From Colwellia chukchiensis (GTDB lineage: Bacteria; Pseudomonadota; Gammaproteobacteria; Enterobacterales; Alteromonadaceae), in NCBI RefSeq assembly GCF_002104455.1, contig NZ_NBOC01000002.1:290369-354368 (forward strand): DNA of 64,000 nt. The letters are read 5' to 3'. This document shows positions 18,220-27,861 of the stretch, in pieces (within the stretch, counting starts at the first letter, position 1; the number at the start of each line of letters is the position of its first letter). Below the pieces are notes generated by a model, which was not told the DNA's origin, made no database searches, and saw nothing but the letters and a program-made list of their open reading frames with translations. The position numbers and the translations under genes were made by a program.

Positions 18220-18268
18220 TCTTTTGGTTTAATAGGCAGCGCTGTAGTCGTTAAGTCAAGGATCAGTA

Positions 18269-18676
18269 ATGATAGAACACCGACACTTACGAAGTATATG
18301 CCACGCATCGCTTGGCAGCGACAATCTTGCCCGCGCCAAAGCGTTTTATACGCCTGTTTTGGCCACCTTAGGGATCAGCTTAGTCAGCGAATACGACAAT
18401 GCGATCACATACGGGAAAGGGTATCCGGAATTTTGGGTACAGCAAGCATTTGATCAAAAGCCAGCAAGTGTAGGTAATGGTGTGCATTTTGGTTTTGTTG
18501 CTTTAAGTCAGCAAGCAGTTGATGACTTTTATCACCAAGCAATCGCCTTAGGCGGTCGTTGTAATGGCGCTCCAGGGCCGAGACCTGCATACGGTGCGCC
18601 TTATTATGGTTGCTTTATCATTGATTTAGATGGCCATAAAATAGAGGCGAGTTATTGGCAACAGACTGAAAATTAA
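18269..18676 (+). CDS. VOC (glyoxalase/bleomycin-resistance) family protein
   Basis: 135-residue member of the vicinal-oxygen-chelate superfamily, small metal-dependent proteins that include glyoxalase I and dioxygenases. It carries the usual opening (CHASLGSDNLARAKAFYTPVLATLG), a central HFGFVALSQQAVDDFY segment and the C-terminal DLDGHKIEASYW with a metal-ligand Glu. The first 13 residues before the usual start of the fold are longer than typical, and the ATG lies about 50 bases inside the putative transposon junction. The insertion may therefore have replaced its native promoter. Substrate unknown. No partner gene nearby. Confidence 0.8.
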   Translation: MIEHRHLRSICHASLGSDNLARAKAFYTPVLATLGISLVSEYDNAITYGKGYPEFWVQQAFDQKPASVGNGVHFGFVALSQQAVDDFYHQAIALGGRCNGAPGPRPAYGAPYYGCFIIDLDGHKIEASYWQQTEN

Positions 18677-18991
18677 AGCAAAATAAACTAGGTTTTGCTC
18701 AATATTTAATAATCCCACCATGAAAAAAACGGTTTATTGTTGATGGATATTCGTTTTATACTGTTGTTGGTATGACCTTAAGCTCGAGTTGATTTATTAA
18801 CCGCGAGCTTAGCTTAAGCTCAGTCAGAGTATCGGCTAAGAGGGGCAAACTAAGCTATTGCACCATGCAAAGCACAATCAGTGACTGCTTAACAGCAGTG
18901 TGGTTATTCTGCACAGTGAATTATTATTACTGATTGGTCTCACGCAATCGAGAAAGTAGGCTAAGTTTAGGTTTTATAAAGTTACAACAGC
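18677..18991. other. Intergenic leader of the first GGDEF gene
   Basis: 315 bases without a convincing ORF. It holds the GGGCAAAC / GCAAAGC pair described separately and a hairpin ACTGC-ttaaca-GCAGT at 18884-18899. No clear sigma-70 promoter could be picked out by eye. Confidence 0.5.
18843..18899 (+). promoter_or_regulatory. Weak candidate for a degenerate c-di-GMP-I (GEMM) riboswitch
   Basis: GGGCAAAC at 18843-18850 and GCAAAGC at 18867-18873 are the two strings that flank helix P2 in the GEMM-I aptamer, here 16 bases apart. A 5-bp hairpin follows at 18884-18899, and the downstream gene is a GGDEF protein, a classic GEMM target. Against it: the P2 stem and its GNRA loop do not form in the 16-base spacer. 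It may be a decayed copy or chance. Confidence 0.22.
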
Positions 18992-20929
18992 ATGGCGATT
19001 GGAGCGCGAAATTTGTTAAGAAGCGGTAAAAAATTGAACTGGCGAAATTTTAGCGTCATTTTAACTTTTTTATTGTTAATAACATGTAAATCAATTGCAA
19101 GCCAATCATCCACAGAGCAAGCGTTTAGCGCTTTTTTATCTCAAGCTGAACGCTTAAAAGATAGCGATCCCAAAGCCGCACTTTTGCTGTTAAATAATCA
19201 TAATGCCCCATTGGCAGAGCTGCCTCTTATCAGTCAGTTGAACTATTTTCGCATCCAATCTGCGGCTTATGCTGACCAAGCCCTTTATTCACAAAGTGCG
19301 GCTGCGGCTGAGCAAGGGTTAAAGCTTTCACGCCAAATGAGCAATCCAAGTATTTTTATCGCAGAGTTAGCGTACACGAAAGGGTTTTCCCTAGAAAGTT
19401 TAGGTGACTTTGATGGTGCTATTGAGTTGTATCAAAACGGCTTAGATGTTGCGCGTTCGATGAGAAGTCAAACGTTAACGGCCAGAGGCTTAATTAATAT
19501 TGGTGCGATATTTTACTTAAGAAAAGATTATAAACAGTCGCTTATTACGTTAAATGAAGCTTTAAGCTTGGCAATAGACAGTGCTGATCATGCACTGTTA
19601 GGCGATGTTAATAGCGAATTAGGTATTTTATATGGGTATCTCGGTGACGACAGGCAAGCCAATAACTACTTTCAACAAGCATATCAACACTTTAAAAGTG
19701 CGGGTAAAGTTAACTATGCACTTAATAGCTTACACAATGTGGCAATTAATTATGCAAATCAGGAACGTTACGAGCAGGCAATTGCGGTTTATCGCACTTT
19801 AGAAAGTGAAATCCAAGCCAATACCAGTCATGAGTTTATTGCCAGTATTTATCGTAATTTAGCTTGGGCGTTGTTAAATCAAAAAGATGCCGATAAAGAA
19901 AGTGCTTACCGTTATATTATGCTTGCAGGTGAGTATGTCAAAAATGTTGAACAACACTTTACCCAGTTACAGTACTTAATTGAAAAAGCGTATGTTTTAG
20001 AAAAAATTGAGCGTTATCAAGAAGCGTTGGCCAATATTGAACAGGCAGAAATGCTGCTCACCGGTAAAGATAATGATATTTACGACACGAGTGCAATGAA
20101 TGTGCTGGTATTGCGTGCTAAGTTACATTACGCCTTAGGACAATATCGTCAAGCATACGATGTTCAGTCACAATACTTTAGTCAGGCGATCGCTTATCGC
20201 CAAGCAAGAGAAACCAGCGAAATCGACGAGCTGAGGTTACAATACCAGAGTGAAACGGCACATCGGCAGAAAAATATATTAGAGAAAAAGCAGCGCTTAC
20301 AAGACTTAACATTACAGCAAATTACCCAAGATACTCAAAATAGGCAAACGCTTATCGCCTTATTGGCGATTGGTTTGTTGATCTTAGCGTGGTTCTTATA
20401 TCGGGTAGTTACCGGACAAAGAAACCTCATTAGAGCCTCTCGCACTGACAGTTTAACAGGGGTATTAAATCGACGTAGGCTGCTTGAATTAGGGCAAAAA
20501 TATTGTATACAAGCCGTTGCCCAGCAACGAGCACTCAGTATTTGCCTACTTAATATAGATGACTTTCAGCAACTGAAAAGGCAGTTTGGCCATAGTACCG
20601 CAGATAAAACGCTAAAAGACATTGCTCAGTTAGGACAAAGCTTAATGCGAGCAGAGGATATTTTTGGACGACTCAGCGGTGAACAGTTCATTGTTTTGCT
20701 ACCCAATACCGGCCATGATGATGTCACTGAAGTGGCGCGACGCTTGTGTGCTAGCATGATGGCTAAATCTTGGCCGACACCGGCCATAGCACCATTAAAA
20801 ATTAGGGTCGGCGTTGCCACCCATAGCCCCAACAACTACAGTGACTTTAATAGTTTATTGAAAATGGCCGAGCAAAACCTAAGCTCAGTTGGTCAGTTTA
20901 CGAGTGGGCAAGGGCAACATGATGATTAG
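18992..20929 (+). CDS. TPR-repeat membrane protein with degenerate GGDEF domain
   Basis: 645-residue membrane-bound sensor of the c-di-GMP type. A hydrophobic segment near residues 20-36 acts as signal/anchor. Then come about seven TPR-like repeats (residues ~45-400, e.g. AELAYTKGFSLESLGDFDGAIELYQNGL), a coiled region, a transmembrane helix (TLIALLAIGLLILAWFLYRVV, near residue 460) and a GGDEF domain opening with DSLTGVLNRRRL. The signature reads SGEQF at about residues 562-566 instead of GGDEF/GGEEF, so diguanylate cyclase activity is doubtful. The TPR part would face the periplasm. The 3' end overlaps the next, related gene by 11 bases, which suggests duplication and joint expression. Confidence 0.85.
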   Translation: MAIGARNLLRSGKKLNWRNFSVILTFLLLITCKSIASQSSTEQAFSAFLSQAERLKDSDPKAALLLLNNHNAPLAELPLISQLNYFRIQSAAYADQALYSQSAAAAEQGLKLSRQMSNPSIFIAELAYTKGFSLESLGDFDGAIELYQNGLDVARSMRSQTLTARGLINIGAIFYLRKDYKQSLITLNEALSLAIDSADHALLGDVNSELGILYGYLGDDRQANNYFQQAYQHFKSAGKVNYALNSLHNVAINYANQERYEQAIAVYRTLESEIQANTSHEFIASIYRNLAWALLNQKDADKESAYRYIMLAGEYVKNVEQHFTQLQYLIEKAYVLEKIERYQEALANIEQAEMLLTGKDNDIYDTSAMNVLVLRAKLHYALGQYRQAYDVQSQYFSQAIAYRQARETSEIDELRLQYQSETAHRQKNILEKKQRLQDLTLQQITQDTQNRQTLIALLAIGLLILAWFLYRVVTGQRNLIRASRTDSLTGVLNRRRLLELGQKYCIQAVAQQRALSICLLNIDDFQQLKRQFGHSTADKTLKDIAQLGQSLMRAEDIFGRLSGEQFIVLLPNTGHDDVTEVARRLCASMMAKSWPTPAIAPLKIRVGVATHSPNNYSDFNSLLKMAEQNLSSVGQFTSGQGQHDD

Positions 20930-22172
20930 CAAAAATTTAGGTAAGCCTTATCTTTGTTGTATGCTGTTGCTGTTGGCTGTATTTAGTGGCCAAGCAGTTG
21001 AGTTTTTCGAACAACAAGACATTGATAATAACCTTGAACTTAGTATTAGTGCAGCACCAGTTAAGCCTGAACCATTGACCATTAATGTTGAGATTTTGTC
21101 ACTAAAAGTTTTGAGTGAGCAAGACCCGAAAGCGGCACAAGAAAAACTACCAGCCTTATTGACCTTAGCAACGTCATTAAATCACGCAGAGCAATACTTA
21201 TTGTACTTAATTCGTGCCAATATCGCTGAAAGTGAAGGACAAAAGCACAAAGTTATTAATTGGCTCAATCAAGCGATCAAGCTTGAGCCATCACTGGCTA
21301 AAAAGCAGCTAGACTCGCCTTTATTTGCCAGCGCCTATTTGACCTTAGCTGATATTTACCAGCAACAAGGCGATCATAAAAAAGCTTATGACAGTAAAAA
21401 GCAATACATTAAAAAGTATTTTGCACATTTAAAGCAGCAAAAAGCCTTGCGTGTTAAGCGTCTTAATGAAAAATACAATGTCGAAAAGCAGCATGAAGAG
21501 AATGAATTGTTGTCACAAAGTAACCAAATTAAACAATATGCACTCATCCGAGCTGCATCAGAAAAACAATTACAAAATCGCAGTATCACTATTTTTATTG
21601 CCGTTGCTGTGGTCTTATTTTTATTAATATTACGACAATTTAAAATTCGCAAAGCGTTAAAGCAACTAGCGAAAACCGATCCCCTAACCGGCTTGCCGAA
21701 TCGTGGCACATTTTTCACGCTTGGTGATAGCTATTATAACCAAGCACTGCAAAGTAACCGCACGTTAAGTGTTTTAATGCTAGATATTGATGATTTTGCC
21801 GCGGTTAATGATAGTTTCGGCCATGATGCTGCAGATCAGGTGTTAGCTAAAATAGCGAATATAGCGAGTGAGGCTATGCGTTCACGCGATTTTCTCGCAC
21901 GCATTGATGGCGAAGAGTTTGCTGCCATATTGCCAGATGCCGATTTAGAACAAGCCCGTGCTATAGCTGAACATATACGAGAAAAAATCAAACTTGCAGC
22001 CATAAACGTTAATCAGCAAACGGTCAATATTTGCGTCAGCATAGGCTTAGCCAGTGTTGATGAGGCAAACCAAGGTTTCGATAATTTGCTACAAGTAGCC
22101 GAAAGCGCGCTACAACAGGCAAAAAGTCAAGGCGGTGATCAGGTGTATAGCAAAACAATGGCGGCACACTAA
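20919..22172 (+). CDS. TPR-containing GGDEF protein, putative diguanylate cyclase
   Basis: 417-residue paralogue-like partner of the preceding gene. ATG 20919 (or 20922) overlaps the upstream stop. It has a signal peptide (LCCMLLLLAVFSGQA), a shorter helical periplasmic part with one or two TPR-like units (residues ~70-165), a transmembrane helix (ITIFIAVAVVLFLLIL, about 222-242) and a GGDEF domain starting DPLTGLPNRGTFF. The signature is DGEEF at about residue 330: the first Gly is replaced by Asp but the catalytic Glu-Glu pair is kept, so residual cyclase activity is possible. The upstream partner lost the second acidic residue, so the pair may form one active and one regulatory subunit (inference). 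Confidence 0.86.
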   Translation: MMISKNLGKPYLCCMLLLLAVFSGQAVEFFEQQDIDNNLELSISAAPVKPEPLTINVEILSLKVLSEQDPKAAQEKLPALLTLATSLNHAEQYLLYLIRANIAESEGQKHKVINWLNQAIKLEPSLAKKQLDSPLFASAYLTLADIYQQQGDHKKAYDSKKQYIKKYFAHLKQQKALRVKRLNEKYNVEKQHEENELLSQSNQIKQYALIRAASEKQLQNRSITIFIAVAVVLFLLILRQFKIRKALKQLAKTDPLTGLPNRGTFFTLGDSYYNQALQSNRTLSVLMLDIDDFAAVNDSFGHDAADQVLAKIANIASEAMRSRDFLARIDGEEFAAILPDADLEQARAIAEHIREKIKLAAINVNQQTVNICVSIGLASVDEANQGFDNLLQVAESALQQAKSQGGDQVYSKTMAAH

Positions 22173-22320
22173 AAAGCTAGCTTATGGCAAATTTGACAAC
22201 ATTAATCCGCTAAAACTATTCTTTCCATAGTCATAATCAGCTAAGCTATCGAAAAAGCAATAATCATAAAAACCGCTTTATATTTCAGCATTAAGCGGAC
22301 GATTTTAGGAAATTATTTTC

Positions 22321-24618
22321 ATGTCAGATGCAATCGACTTTAGTCTGGACGGTATTGAACAGCGCCCTTTAAGACAGTTCACTGAAGAAGCTTACTTAAA
22401 TTATTCGATGTATGTCATTATGGACCGTGCGTTACCCCATATTGGTGACGGATTAAAACCGGTACAACGTCGTATTGTTTATGCCATGTCAGAGCTTGGC
22501 TTGTCTGCCGTTGCAAAATATAAAAAATCAGCACGCACTGTTGGTGATGTTTTAGGTAAGTTCCATCCCCACGGTGACTCAGCCTGTTATGAGGCCATGG
22601 TGTTAATGGCACAGCCGTTTTCTTATCGCTATCCTTTAGTTGACGGCCAAGGTAACTGGGGGGCACCTGACGATCCAAAATCCTTTGCCGCTATGCGTTA
22701 TACCGAGGCTCGTTTATCACGATTTAGTGAAGTATTGTTAGCCGAGTTAGGGCAAGGTACTGTGGATTGGACGCCAAACTTTGATGGCACCATGAAAGAG
22801 CCGAAAACACTACCCGCGCGCCTGCCCCATATCCTATTGAATGGTATAACGGGTATCGCTGTTGGTATGGCCACAGATATCCCGCCCCATAATGCCCGTG
22901 AAGTAGCCAATGCTTGTGTGCACTTAATAGAACATCCAAAAGCGGAATTGGCCGACTTGATTAACATTATTCAAGGCCCAGACTACCCAACCGATGCGGA
23001 AATTATCACCCCGAAAGCAGAAATTGAAAAAATTTACCAAACCGGCCGGGGTAGCATCAAAATGCGCGCGGTTTATGAGCAGTTACACGGTGAGGTGGTG
23101 ATCACCGCTTTACCGCATCAGGCTTCTGGTGGCAGAATTTTAGAGCAAATAGCCAGTCAAATGCAGGCGAAGAAGCTACCTATGGTGGTAGATTTACGCG
23201 ACGAATCTGATCATGAAAACCCGATTCGATTAGTGGTTGTTCCTCGTTCTAATCGAGTGGATATTGAGCAATTAATGCAGCACTTATTTGCCACCACAGA
23301 TTTAGAGAAAAACTTTCGCGTTAATTTAAACATGATAGGTTTAGACAATAAGCCAGCAGTGAAAGATATTAAGTCAATTTTGTCAGAGTGGTTGGTGTTT
23401 CGTCGTGAAACCGTCCGTCGTCGTTTGCAACACAGGTTAGATAAAGTACTGGCGCGTTTACACATCTTAGATGGCCTCTTGATTGCTTACTTGAATATCG
23501 ATGAAGTGATTGAAATTATTAGAAATTATGATAATCCAAAAGCGGAGTTAATGGCGCGCTTTGGCTTATCAGAACGGCAAACGGAATCTATTTTAGAAAT
23601 TAAGTTACGCCAATTAGCAAAACTTGAAGAAATTAAAATTCGTGCGGAACAAGCGGAACTTAATAAAGAGCGTGAATATCTAGAGAAAACCCTCAGTTCG
23701 AAAGCGCGCATGAATACCTTAATGAAAAAAGAGCTATTAGCCGCCGCGGAGCAATATGGCGATGATCGTCGCTCCGTATTAGTGGAACGCAATGAAGCGA
23801 AAGCCTTATCGGAAAAAGATTTGATGCCAAGTGAAGCTGTCACGGTAGTCGTCTCCGAAAAAGGCTGGGCACGCTGTGCCAAAGGGCATGATATTGATCC
23901 TAAAGCGCTCAGTTACAAATCAGGTGATGAGTTTTTATGTGCCGCCAAAGGGCGGAGTAATCGCCCTGTGGTATTTATTGACTCGTCGGGTCGTGCATAT
24001 GCTACCGATGCCCATAGTTTGCCAACAGCACGCAGTCAAGGGGAGCCCTTAACGGGACGTTTCAATTTAGCCAGTGGTGAAAACTTTGAACAAGTGATGA
24101 TGGCAGATGATGATAGTCAGTACCTGCTTAGTAGCGATGCAGGTTATGGTTTTGTTGCTCGCTTTAGTGATGTTGTTAGCCGGAATAAAAATGGTAAAGC
24201 GCTGTTAAGCTTGTCAGCAGCTGCTAAAGTCATGACGCCAAAACGTATTAACCACTTGGCGACAGAGTTAGTCTTGGCGATCACCTCTGAAGGGCGAATG
24301 TTAGTTTTTCCAATTAAAGATCTGCCCATTTTAACCAAGGGTAAGGGCAATAAGATCATCAATATACCCGCAGCTAGGGCAAAAGCTCGGGAAGAGTTTG
24401 TGACCTTGCTAGAGGTTCTGCCGCCAGATAGCGCCGTGACCTTGCATGCTGGCAAGCGCAAGCTAACGCTAAAAGCGAGTGATATCGAACATTATCGCGG
24501 TGAGCGTGGACGTCGAGGTAATAAACTGCCACGAGGTTTACAGCGTGTTGATCATATTGTGATTGAGCAACCTGCGCCGTCACCTGAGGACATAACCGCA
24601 GAAACATCAGAGCGTTAG
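22321..24618 (+). CDS. parC: DNA topoisomerase IV subunit A
   Basis: Breakage-reunion subunit of topoisomerase IV, which decatenates daughter chromosomes together with ParE. 765 residues, close to E. coli ParC. It starts [21 protein letters not shown] and has the catalytic tyrosine Tyr127 in [11 protein letters not shown]. The quinolone-resistance region reads [12 protein letters not shown] with Ser87 and Glu91 unchanged, i.e. the positions of E. coli Ser80 and Glu84 in their sensitive state. The C-terminal beta-pinwheel domain is present. GyrA is excluded by the N-terminus and the short C-terminal domain. An AGGA-type ribosome-binding site lies 9 bases before the ATG. Confidence 0.96.
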   Translation: MSDAIDFSLDGIEQRPLRQFTEEAYLNYSMYVIMDRALPHIGDGLKPVQRRIVYAMSELGLSAVAKYKKSARTVGDVLGKFHPHGDSACYEAMVLMAQPFSYRYPLVDGQGNWGAPDDPKSFAAMRYTEARLSRFSEVLLAELGQGTVDWTPNFDGTMKEPKTLPARLPHILLNGITGIAVGMATDIPPHNAREVANACVHLIEHPKAELADLINIIQGPDYPTDAEIITPKAEIEKIYQTGRGSIKMRAVYEQLHGEVVITALPHQASGGRILEQIASQMQAKKLPMVVDLRDESDHENPIRLVVVPRSNRVDIEQLMQHLFATTDLEKNFRVNLNMIGLDNKPAVKDIKSILSEWLVFRRETVRRRLQHRLDKVLARLHILDGLLIAYLNIDEVIEIIRNYDNPKAELMARFGLSERQTESILEIKLRQLAKLEEIKIRAEQAELNKEREYLEKTLSSKARMNTLMKKELLAAAEQYGDDRRSVLVERNEAKALSEKDLMPSEAVTVVVSEKGWARCAKGHDIDPKALSYKSGDEFLCAAKGRSNRPVVFIDSSGRAYATDAHSLPTARSQGEPLTGRFNLASGENFEQVMMADDDSQYLLSSDAGYGFVARFSDVVSRNKNGKALLSLSAAAKVMTPKRINHLATELVLAITSEGRMLVFPIKDLPILTKGKGNKIINIPAARAKAREEFVTLLEVLPPDSAVTLHAGKRKLTLKASDIEHYRGERGRRGNKLPRGLQRVDHIVIEQPAPSPEDITAETSER

Positions 24619-24626
24619 TCTAAAAT

Positions 24627-24659
24627 CAAGCCTTAGCCGTGCTAGCTTAGGGCTTGGTT
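24627..24659 (+). terminator. Probable intrinsic terminator of parC
   Basis: CAAGCC (24627-24632) pairs with GGCTTG (24651-24656), and the inner arms TTAGC/GCTTAG extend the stem; a short T-run follows. It lies 9 bases after the parC stop. Confidence 0.5.
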
Positions 24660-24765
24660 TCTCGATTCGATGACAAGGTCGGTAGCGAATATCTGAGTCA
24701 ATCACAGCGCAGTCATAAATCCGTCACATAACTCAACTAATATAGTTATTCATGAGGAGAGTTAT

Positions 24766-25548
24766 GTGAACAATAATATCAATGAAATTATCAGCACTAA
24801 GTCGATTAGTACTGTCTTCCAGGCTATTTTTAATATTCAAGAACAGCGAATTATTGGTTATGAAGCGCTCACTAGAGGGCCAGAGGGGAGTTTGCTATCT
24901 GCACCAGATATCTTGTTTCAACACGCCATGCAGGCCGGCTTATTATCTGAGCTAGAAATACTCTGTCGTGATAACGCGATTAAGCGTTTTTCGGAACTTA
25001 AGCTGAGCGGCAAACTATTTCTTAATATTAGCCCTTTAGTGTTACTCAGTAAAAGTCATCCACAAGGTGAAACTAAAAGATTTGTCGAGCAGGCCGGTTT
25101 AAATTGCCAACAAATTGTTATTGAGTTAAGTGAAAAGTATCCATTTCCTAATAATTATATTTTAAAAGCTGCGTTGGCTAAATATCGCCGCTTTGGCTTT
25201 AAGGTGGCAATTGATGATTTAGGCGCAGGTTATTCGGGGCTTAAATTATGGAGTCAATTGTTACCTGACATTGTTAAAGTTGATCGCTATTTTATCGAAA
25301 ATTGCCATCAAGATAAATTTAAGCAGAAGTTTTTAAAAGCGATTTTTAACTTAGCGAGCGCAGCCAAAGCAAGCGTTATTGTCGAAGGTATTGAAGCTCA
25401 GCAAGAGTTTGAATTTTTGCAATCTATCGGCATGATCTATGCCCAAGGCTTCTATCTGGCAACGCCTGCAGCCAAGCCAATTCGCGCCTATCCAGCACAT
25501 CTCTTAGGCTCACTAATGCAGCCAAGAAATATTGCCAGAACAGCGTAA
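24766..25548 (+). CDS. EAL-domain protein, putative c-di-GMP phosphodiesterase
   Basis: 260 residues forming a single EAL domain without a sensor module. The catalytic set looks complete: YEALTRG, FLNISP, ELSEK (the usual ELTE position), IDDLGAGYSGL with the metal-binding Asp pair, KVDR, and VEGIE near the C-terminus, followed by AQGFYLATP. It should therefore hydrolyse c-di-GMP. The start is a GTG at 24766 preceded by GGAGAG with 4-base spacing; no ATG fits. It follows the two GGDEF genes and parC on the same strand but has its own leader, so co-regulation with them is not shown. Confidence 0.9.
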   Translation: MNNNINEIISTKSISTVFQAIFNIQEQRIIGYEALTRGPEGSLLSAPDILFQHAMQAGLLSELEILCRDNAIKRFSELKLSGKLFLNISPLVLLSKSHPQGETKRFVEQAGLNCQQIVIELSEKYPFPNNYILKAALAKYRRFGFKVAIDDLGAGYSGLKLWSQLLPDIVKVDRYFIENCHQDKFKQKFLKAIFNLASAAKASVIVEGIEAQQEFEFLQSIGMIYAQGFYLATPAAKPIRAYPAHLLGSLMQPRNIARTA

Positions 25549-25678
25549 TACTCAGCAACTATAGCCCTAGCGCATGTGCAGTCAAATCGCGTATGTTTAA
25601 CCCAGCGCTTGCTGATATTGAACCGAAGGCCGTGCGCTAACTTGCTGTTCTGCCCGATAACCATAGGCATATACAATG

Positions 25679-26206
25679 TCATGGGTGTGTTGATAATTGT
25701 CGAATAAGAGCAACAAGTTGGCTTATTTTCTTATTAGAAAGCTGCCGGTAATCAAAATAAGGACAAATAATGACCGCCAAGCTTTCATTAATGGCAAAGT
25801 ATTCATTTAACCACGTGCAGTTTTGGCTCAAGCCAAGCTGCTCGGCATAGCCTTTACCGATGATAATATGCAGTGCTTTAGGGGAGTGGCTGTCACTTTG
25901 ATGGTAAGTAAGCTTAGGTGCTGAAAACAATAAGCAATGCTCGTGACCCGCTTGTAATAGCGCTTCATCGCGCAGCGCTTGCCACGATGCGTAACGCTTT
26001 GGCGCTAATTCAAATAGTAACTTTGCATACACATTAAAAACTTTTCGCCAATGATTGCCAGTGGCAGTGCAAATATTGGCGATATCGCCTTTGGCTAATG
26101 TATTGACATTAGTAAGTTGCTGATAAGCGGGTAGCGGCGGTCGATTAGCAATGTAAAATATCAGCTTGGCTTGTCTCGAGCCTAAACCTACCGCTTGATT
26201 GTTCAT
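25679..26206 (-). CDS. Conserved-looking protein of unknown function
   Basis: About 175 residues, not recognised with certainty. It begins MNNQAVGLGSRQAKLIFYIANRPPLPAY and contains GNHWRKVFNVYAKLLFELAP and LHIIIGKGYAEQLGL, with no signal peptide or membrane helix. I chose the ATG at 26206 because a longer in-frame start at 26260 would run to the edge of the terminator hairpin at 26262-26288 and a GGGAAT lies just before 26206. The C-terminus may be altered: another frame continues past the stop with a protein-like reading (see findings). Confidence 0.65.
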   Translation of the reverse strand: MNNQAVGLGSRQAKLIFYIANRPPLPAYQQLTNVNTLAKGDIANICTATGNHWRKVFNVYAKLLFELAPKRYASWQALRDEALLQAGHEHCLLFSAPKLTYHQSDSHSPKALHIIIGKGYAEQLGLSQNCTWLNEYFAINESLAVIICPYFDYRQLSNKKISQLVALIRQLSTHP

Positions 26207-26261
26207 AGGTATTCCCACAGTAAAACCAAAGGTTATTGATAGAAACTCGCGAATGGCCAAT

Positions 26262-26288
26262 AAAAAACCCGGTCAGGTCCGGGTTTTT
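26262..26288 (-). terminator. Intrinsic terminator after the DUF3545 gene
   Basis: AAAAACCCGG (26263-26272) and CCGGGTTTTT (26279-26288) form a 10-bp stem with a 6-base loop and U-runs on both strands. It stands 32 bases after the minus-strand DUF3545 stop and separates it from the next minus-strand gene. Confidence 0.85.
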
Positions 26289-26319
26289 AGTGGTTTTAGT
26301 TAAACGCATTGCTGTCTAG

Positions 26320-26493
26320 TTAAAACTCCTCCAACAGACTTTCTAAAGAATCGTCAAATGCTTTGAGTTCTTTTTCTAGTTGGAACTTCTCTTTCAGTTG
26401 TTCTATTTCACGCCACTTTCGTTTTTTATTATTACTTGAACTGGCTTTAGGTTGAGTACCTAAAGCGTCCATAACTTGTTGAAATGAATCCAT
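26320..26493 (-). CDS. DUF3545 family protein
   Basis: 57-residue cytoplasmic protein of the DUF3545 family, known from Vibrio, Shewanella and Alteromonas relatives; function unknown. The family pattern is clear: MDSFQQVMDALGTQ, a low-complexity linker, then KKRKWREIEQLKEKFQLEKEL and an acidic C-terminus. The start at 26493 has AAGGAG seven bases upstream; the upstream extension in the same frame does not look like protein. It has its own terminator and is separated from tal, which lies upstream of it on the same strand, by 121 bases. Confidence 0.85.
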   Translation of the reverse strand: MDSFQQVMDALGTQPKASSSNNKKRKWREIEQLKEKFQLEKELKAFDDSLESLLEEF

Positions 26494-26614
26494 GGTATGC
26501 TCCTTTTTTCTACAACTGCAATATTTAAATACCACAGAAAGCAATGCCATTGCAATACTATTTTTTCAACATTTTGCCAACCTTAAACGTTTACAGAGTT
26601 TCAGCTCAAAAAGC

Positions 26615-27568
26615 TTATAGCAAACTTGCTAATTGTTGCTCTAGTTTTACTTGATCTACAGTGAAGTTTCTTATGCCTTCAGCAAGTTTCTCCGTTGCCA
26701 TGGCGTCTTGATTCATTTGCCATCTAAATGCTGCTTCTGTTAATGGTTGCACAGTTTGTTGTTGTGCTTGTTCACTAAATAGCTTTTGGCTGATGGGGGC
26801 GTTAGAGTTCGCTAATTCATCCATTAAGTTAGGGCTAATGGTTAAGCGATCACAGCCAGCTAATTCAAGTATTTCACCAATATTTCTAAAGCTAGCGCCC
26901 ATCACGACAGTATTATGTCCATGTGCTTTGTAGTAATTGTAGATGCGTGTTACTGATAATACCCCAGGATCTTCGTTTGCTGGATACTCATTGCGGCCAG
27001 TATCTTTTTTATACCAGTCTAAAATGCGACCAACAAAAGGCGAAATAAGATAGACATTGGCTTCGGCACAAGCCTGCGCTTGGGCAAAGCTAAATAGCAA
27101 GGTTAAATTACAGTTGATGCCCGTTCGCTCTAATTGCTCGGCTGCTTTTATTCCTTCCCATGTTGAGGCTATTTTGATCAAAATCCGATCATTACTAATG
27201 CCAGCTTCGTTGTACATAGCGATAAGCTTTTGTGCTTTAGTAATCGTAGCTTGAGTATCAAAAGATAAGCGAGAATCCACTTCTGTTGAAATACGGCCAG
27301 GGACAATTTTTAAAATTTCAATGCCTATTAATACCGAGAGTTTATCTGCCGCATCAATTACTTGCTGTTCGGCACTGTCAGACTGTGTTTTTGCCCATGT
27401 GACGGCAGTATTCAGCAGTTGTTGATAGTTTGGTAAGGCTGCTGCTTTAAGCAGTAACGATGGATTGGTTGTGGCGTCTTGTGGTTGAAATTTAGCGATC
27501 GCTTCAATATCACCAGTGTCGGCAACCACTGTGGTCATAGCTTTTAATTGAGTCAGTTGATCTGTCAT
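26615..27568 (-). CDS. tal: Transaldolase
   Basis: Pentose-phosphate enzyme that moves a dihydroxyacetone unit between sedoheptulose-7-phosphate and glyceraldehyde-3-phosphate. 317 residues, as in E. coli TalB. It starts [20 protein letters not shown]; the Schiff-base lysine is Lys132 in [12 protein letters not shown], and the [11 protein letters not shown] and [10 protein letters not shown] blocks of the TalB class are present. The gene diverges from yaaA across 293 bases that must hold both promoters. Cytoplasmic. Confidence 0.96.
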   Translation of the reverse strand: MTDQLTQLKAMTTVVADTGDIEAIAKFQPQDATTNPSLLLKAAALPNYQQLLNTAVTWAKTQSDSAEQQVIDAADKLSVLIGIEILKIVPGRISTEVDSRLSFDTQATITKAQKLIAMYNEAGISNDRILIKIASTWEGIKAAEQLERTGINCNLTLLFSFAQAQACAEANVYLISPFVGRILDWYKKDTGRNEYPANEDPGVLSVTRIYNYYKAHGHNTVVMGASFRNIGEILELAGCDRLTISPNLMDELANSNAPISQKLFSEQAQQQTVQPLTEAAFRWQMNQDAMATEKLAEGIRNFTVDQVKLEQQLASLL

Positions 27569-27861
27569 AACATGTCCCTTGACGTTGATAATGTAATCAG
27601 ATGATTTTGAGTAGGTTTTGGTGGAATATTACAACATTTACAAGCAAATTTGATTGAAAATAGTTAGCTTTCTCCCTTATTAGAGTCTATTTGTATCAAA
27701 TTTTCATAATTAAGCAAGTGGCGTAGGCAATTATTTTTCTACAGTAGCCTTACTCACTATGGCTTAATGGTCAGGGTGAGCATAAATCCTGATCTTGGCA
27801 GATTATATTCAATGGTGGCTGTGTTATAGTGTCAAAAATTTTTCAGTATGGATATTAAATA

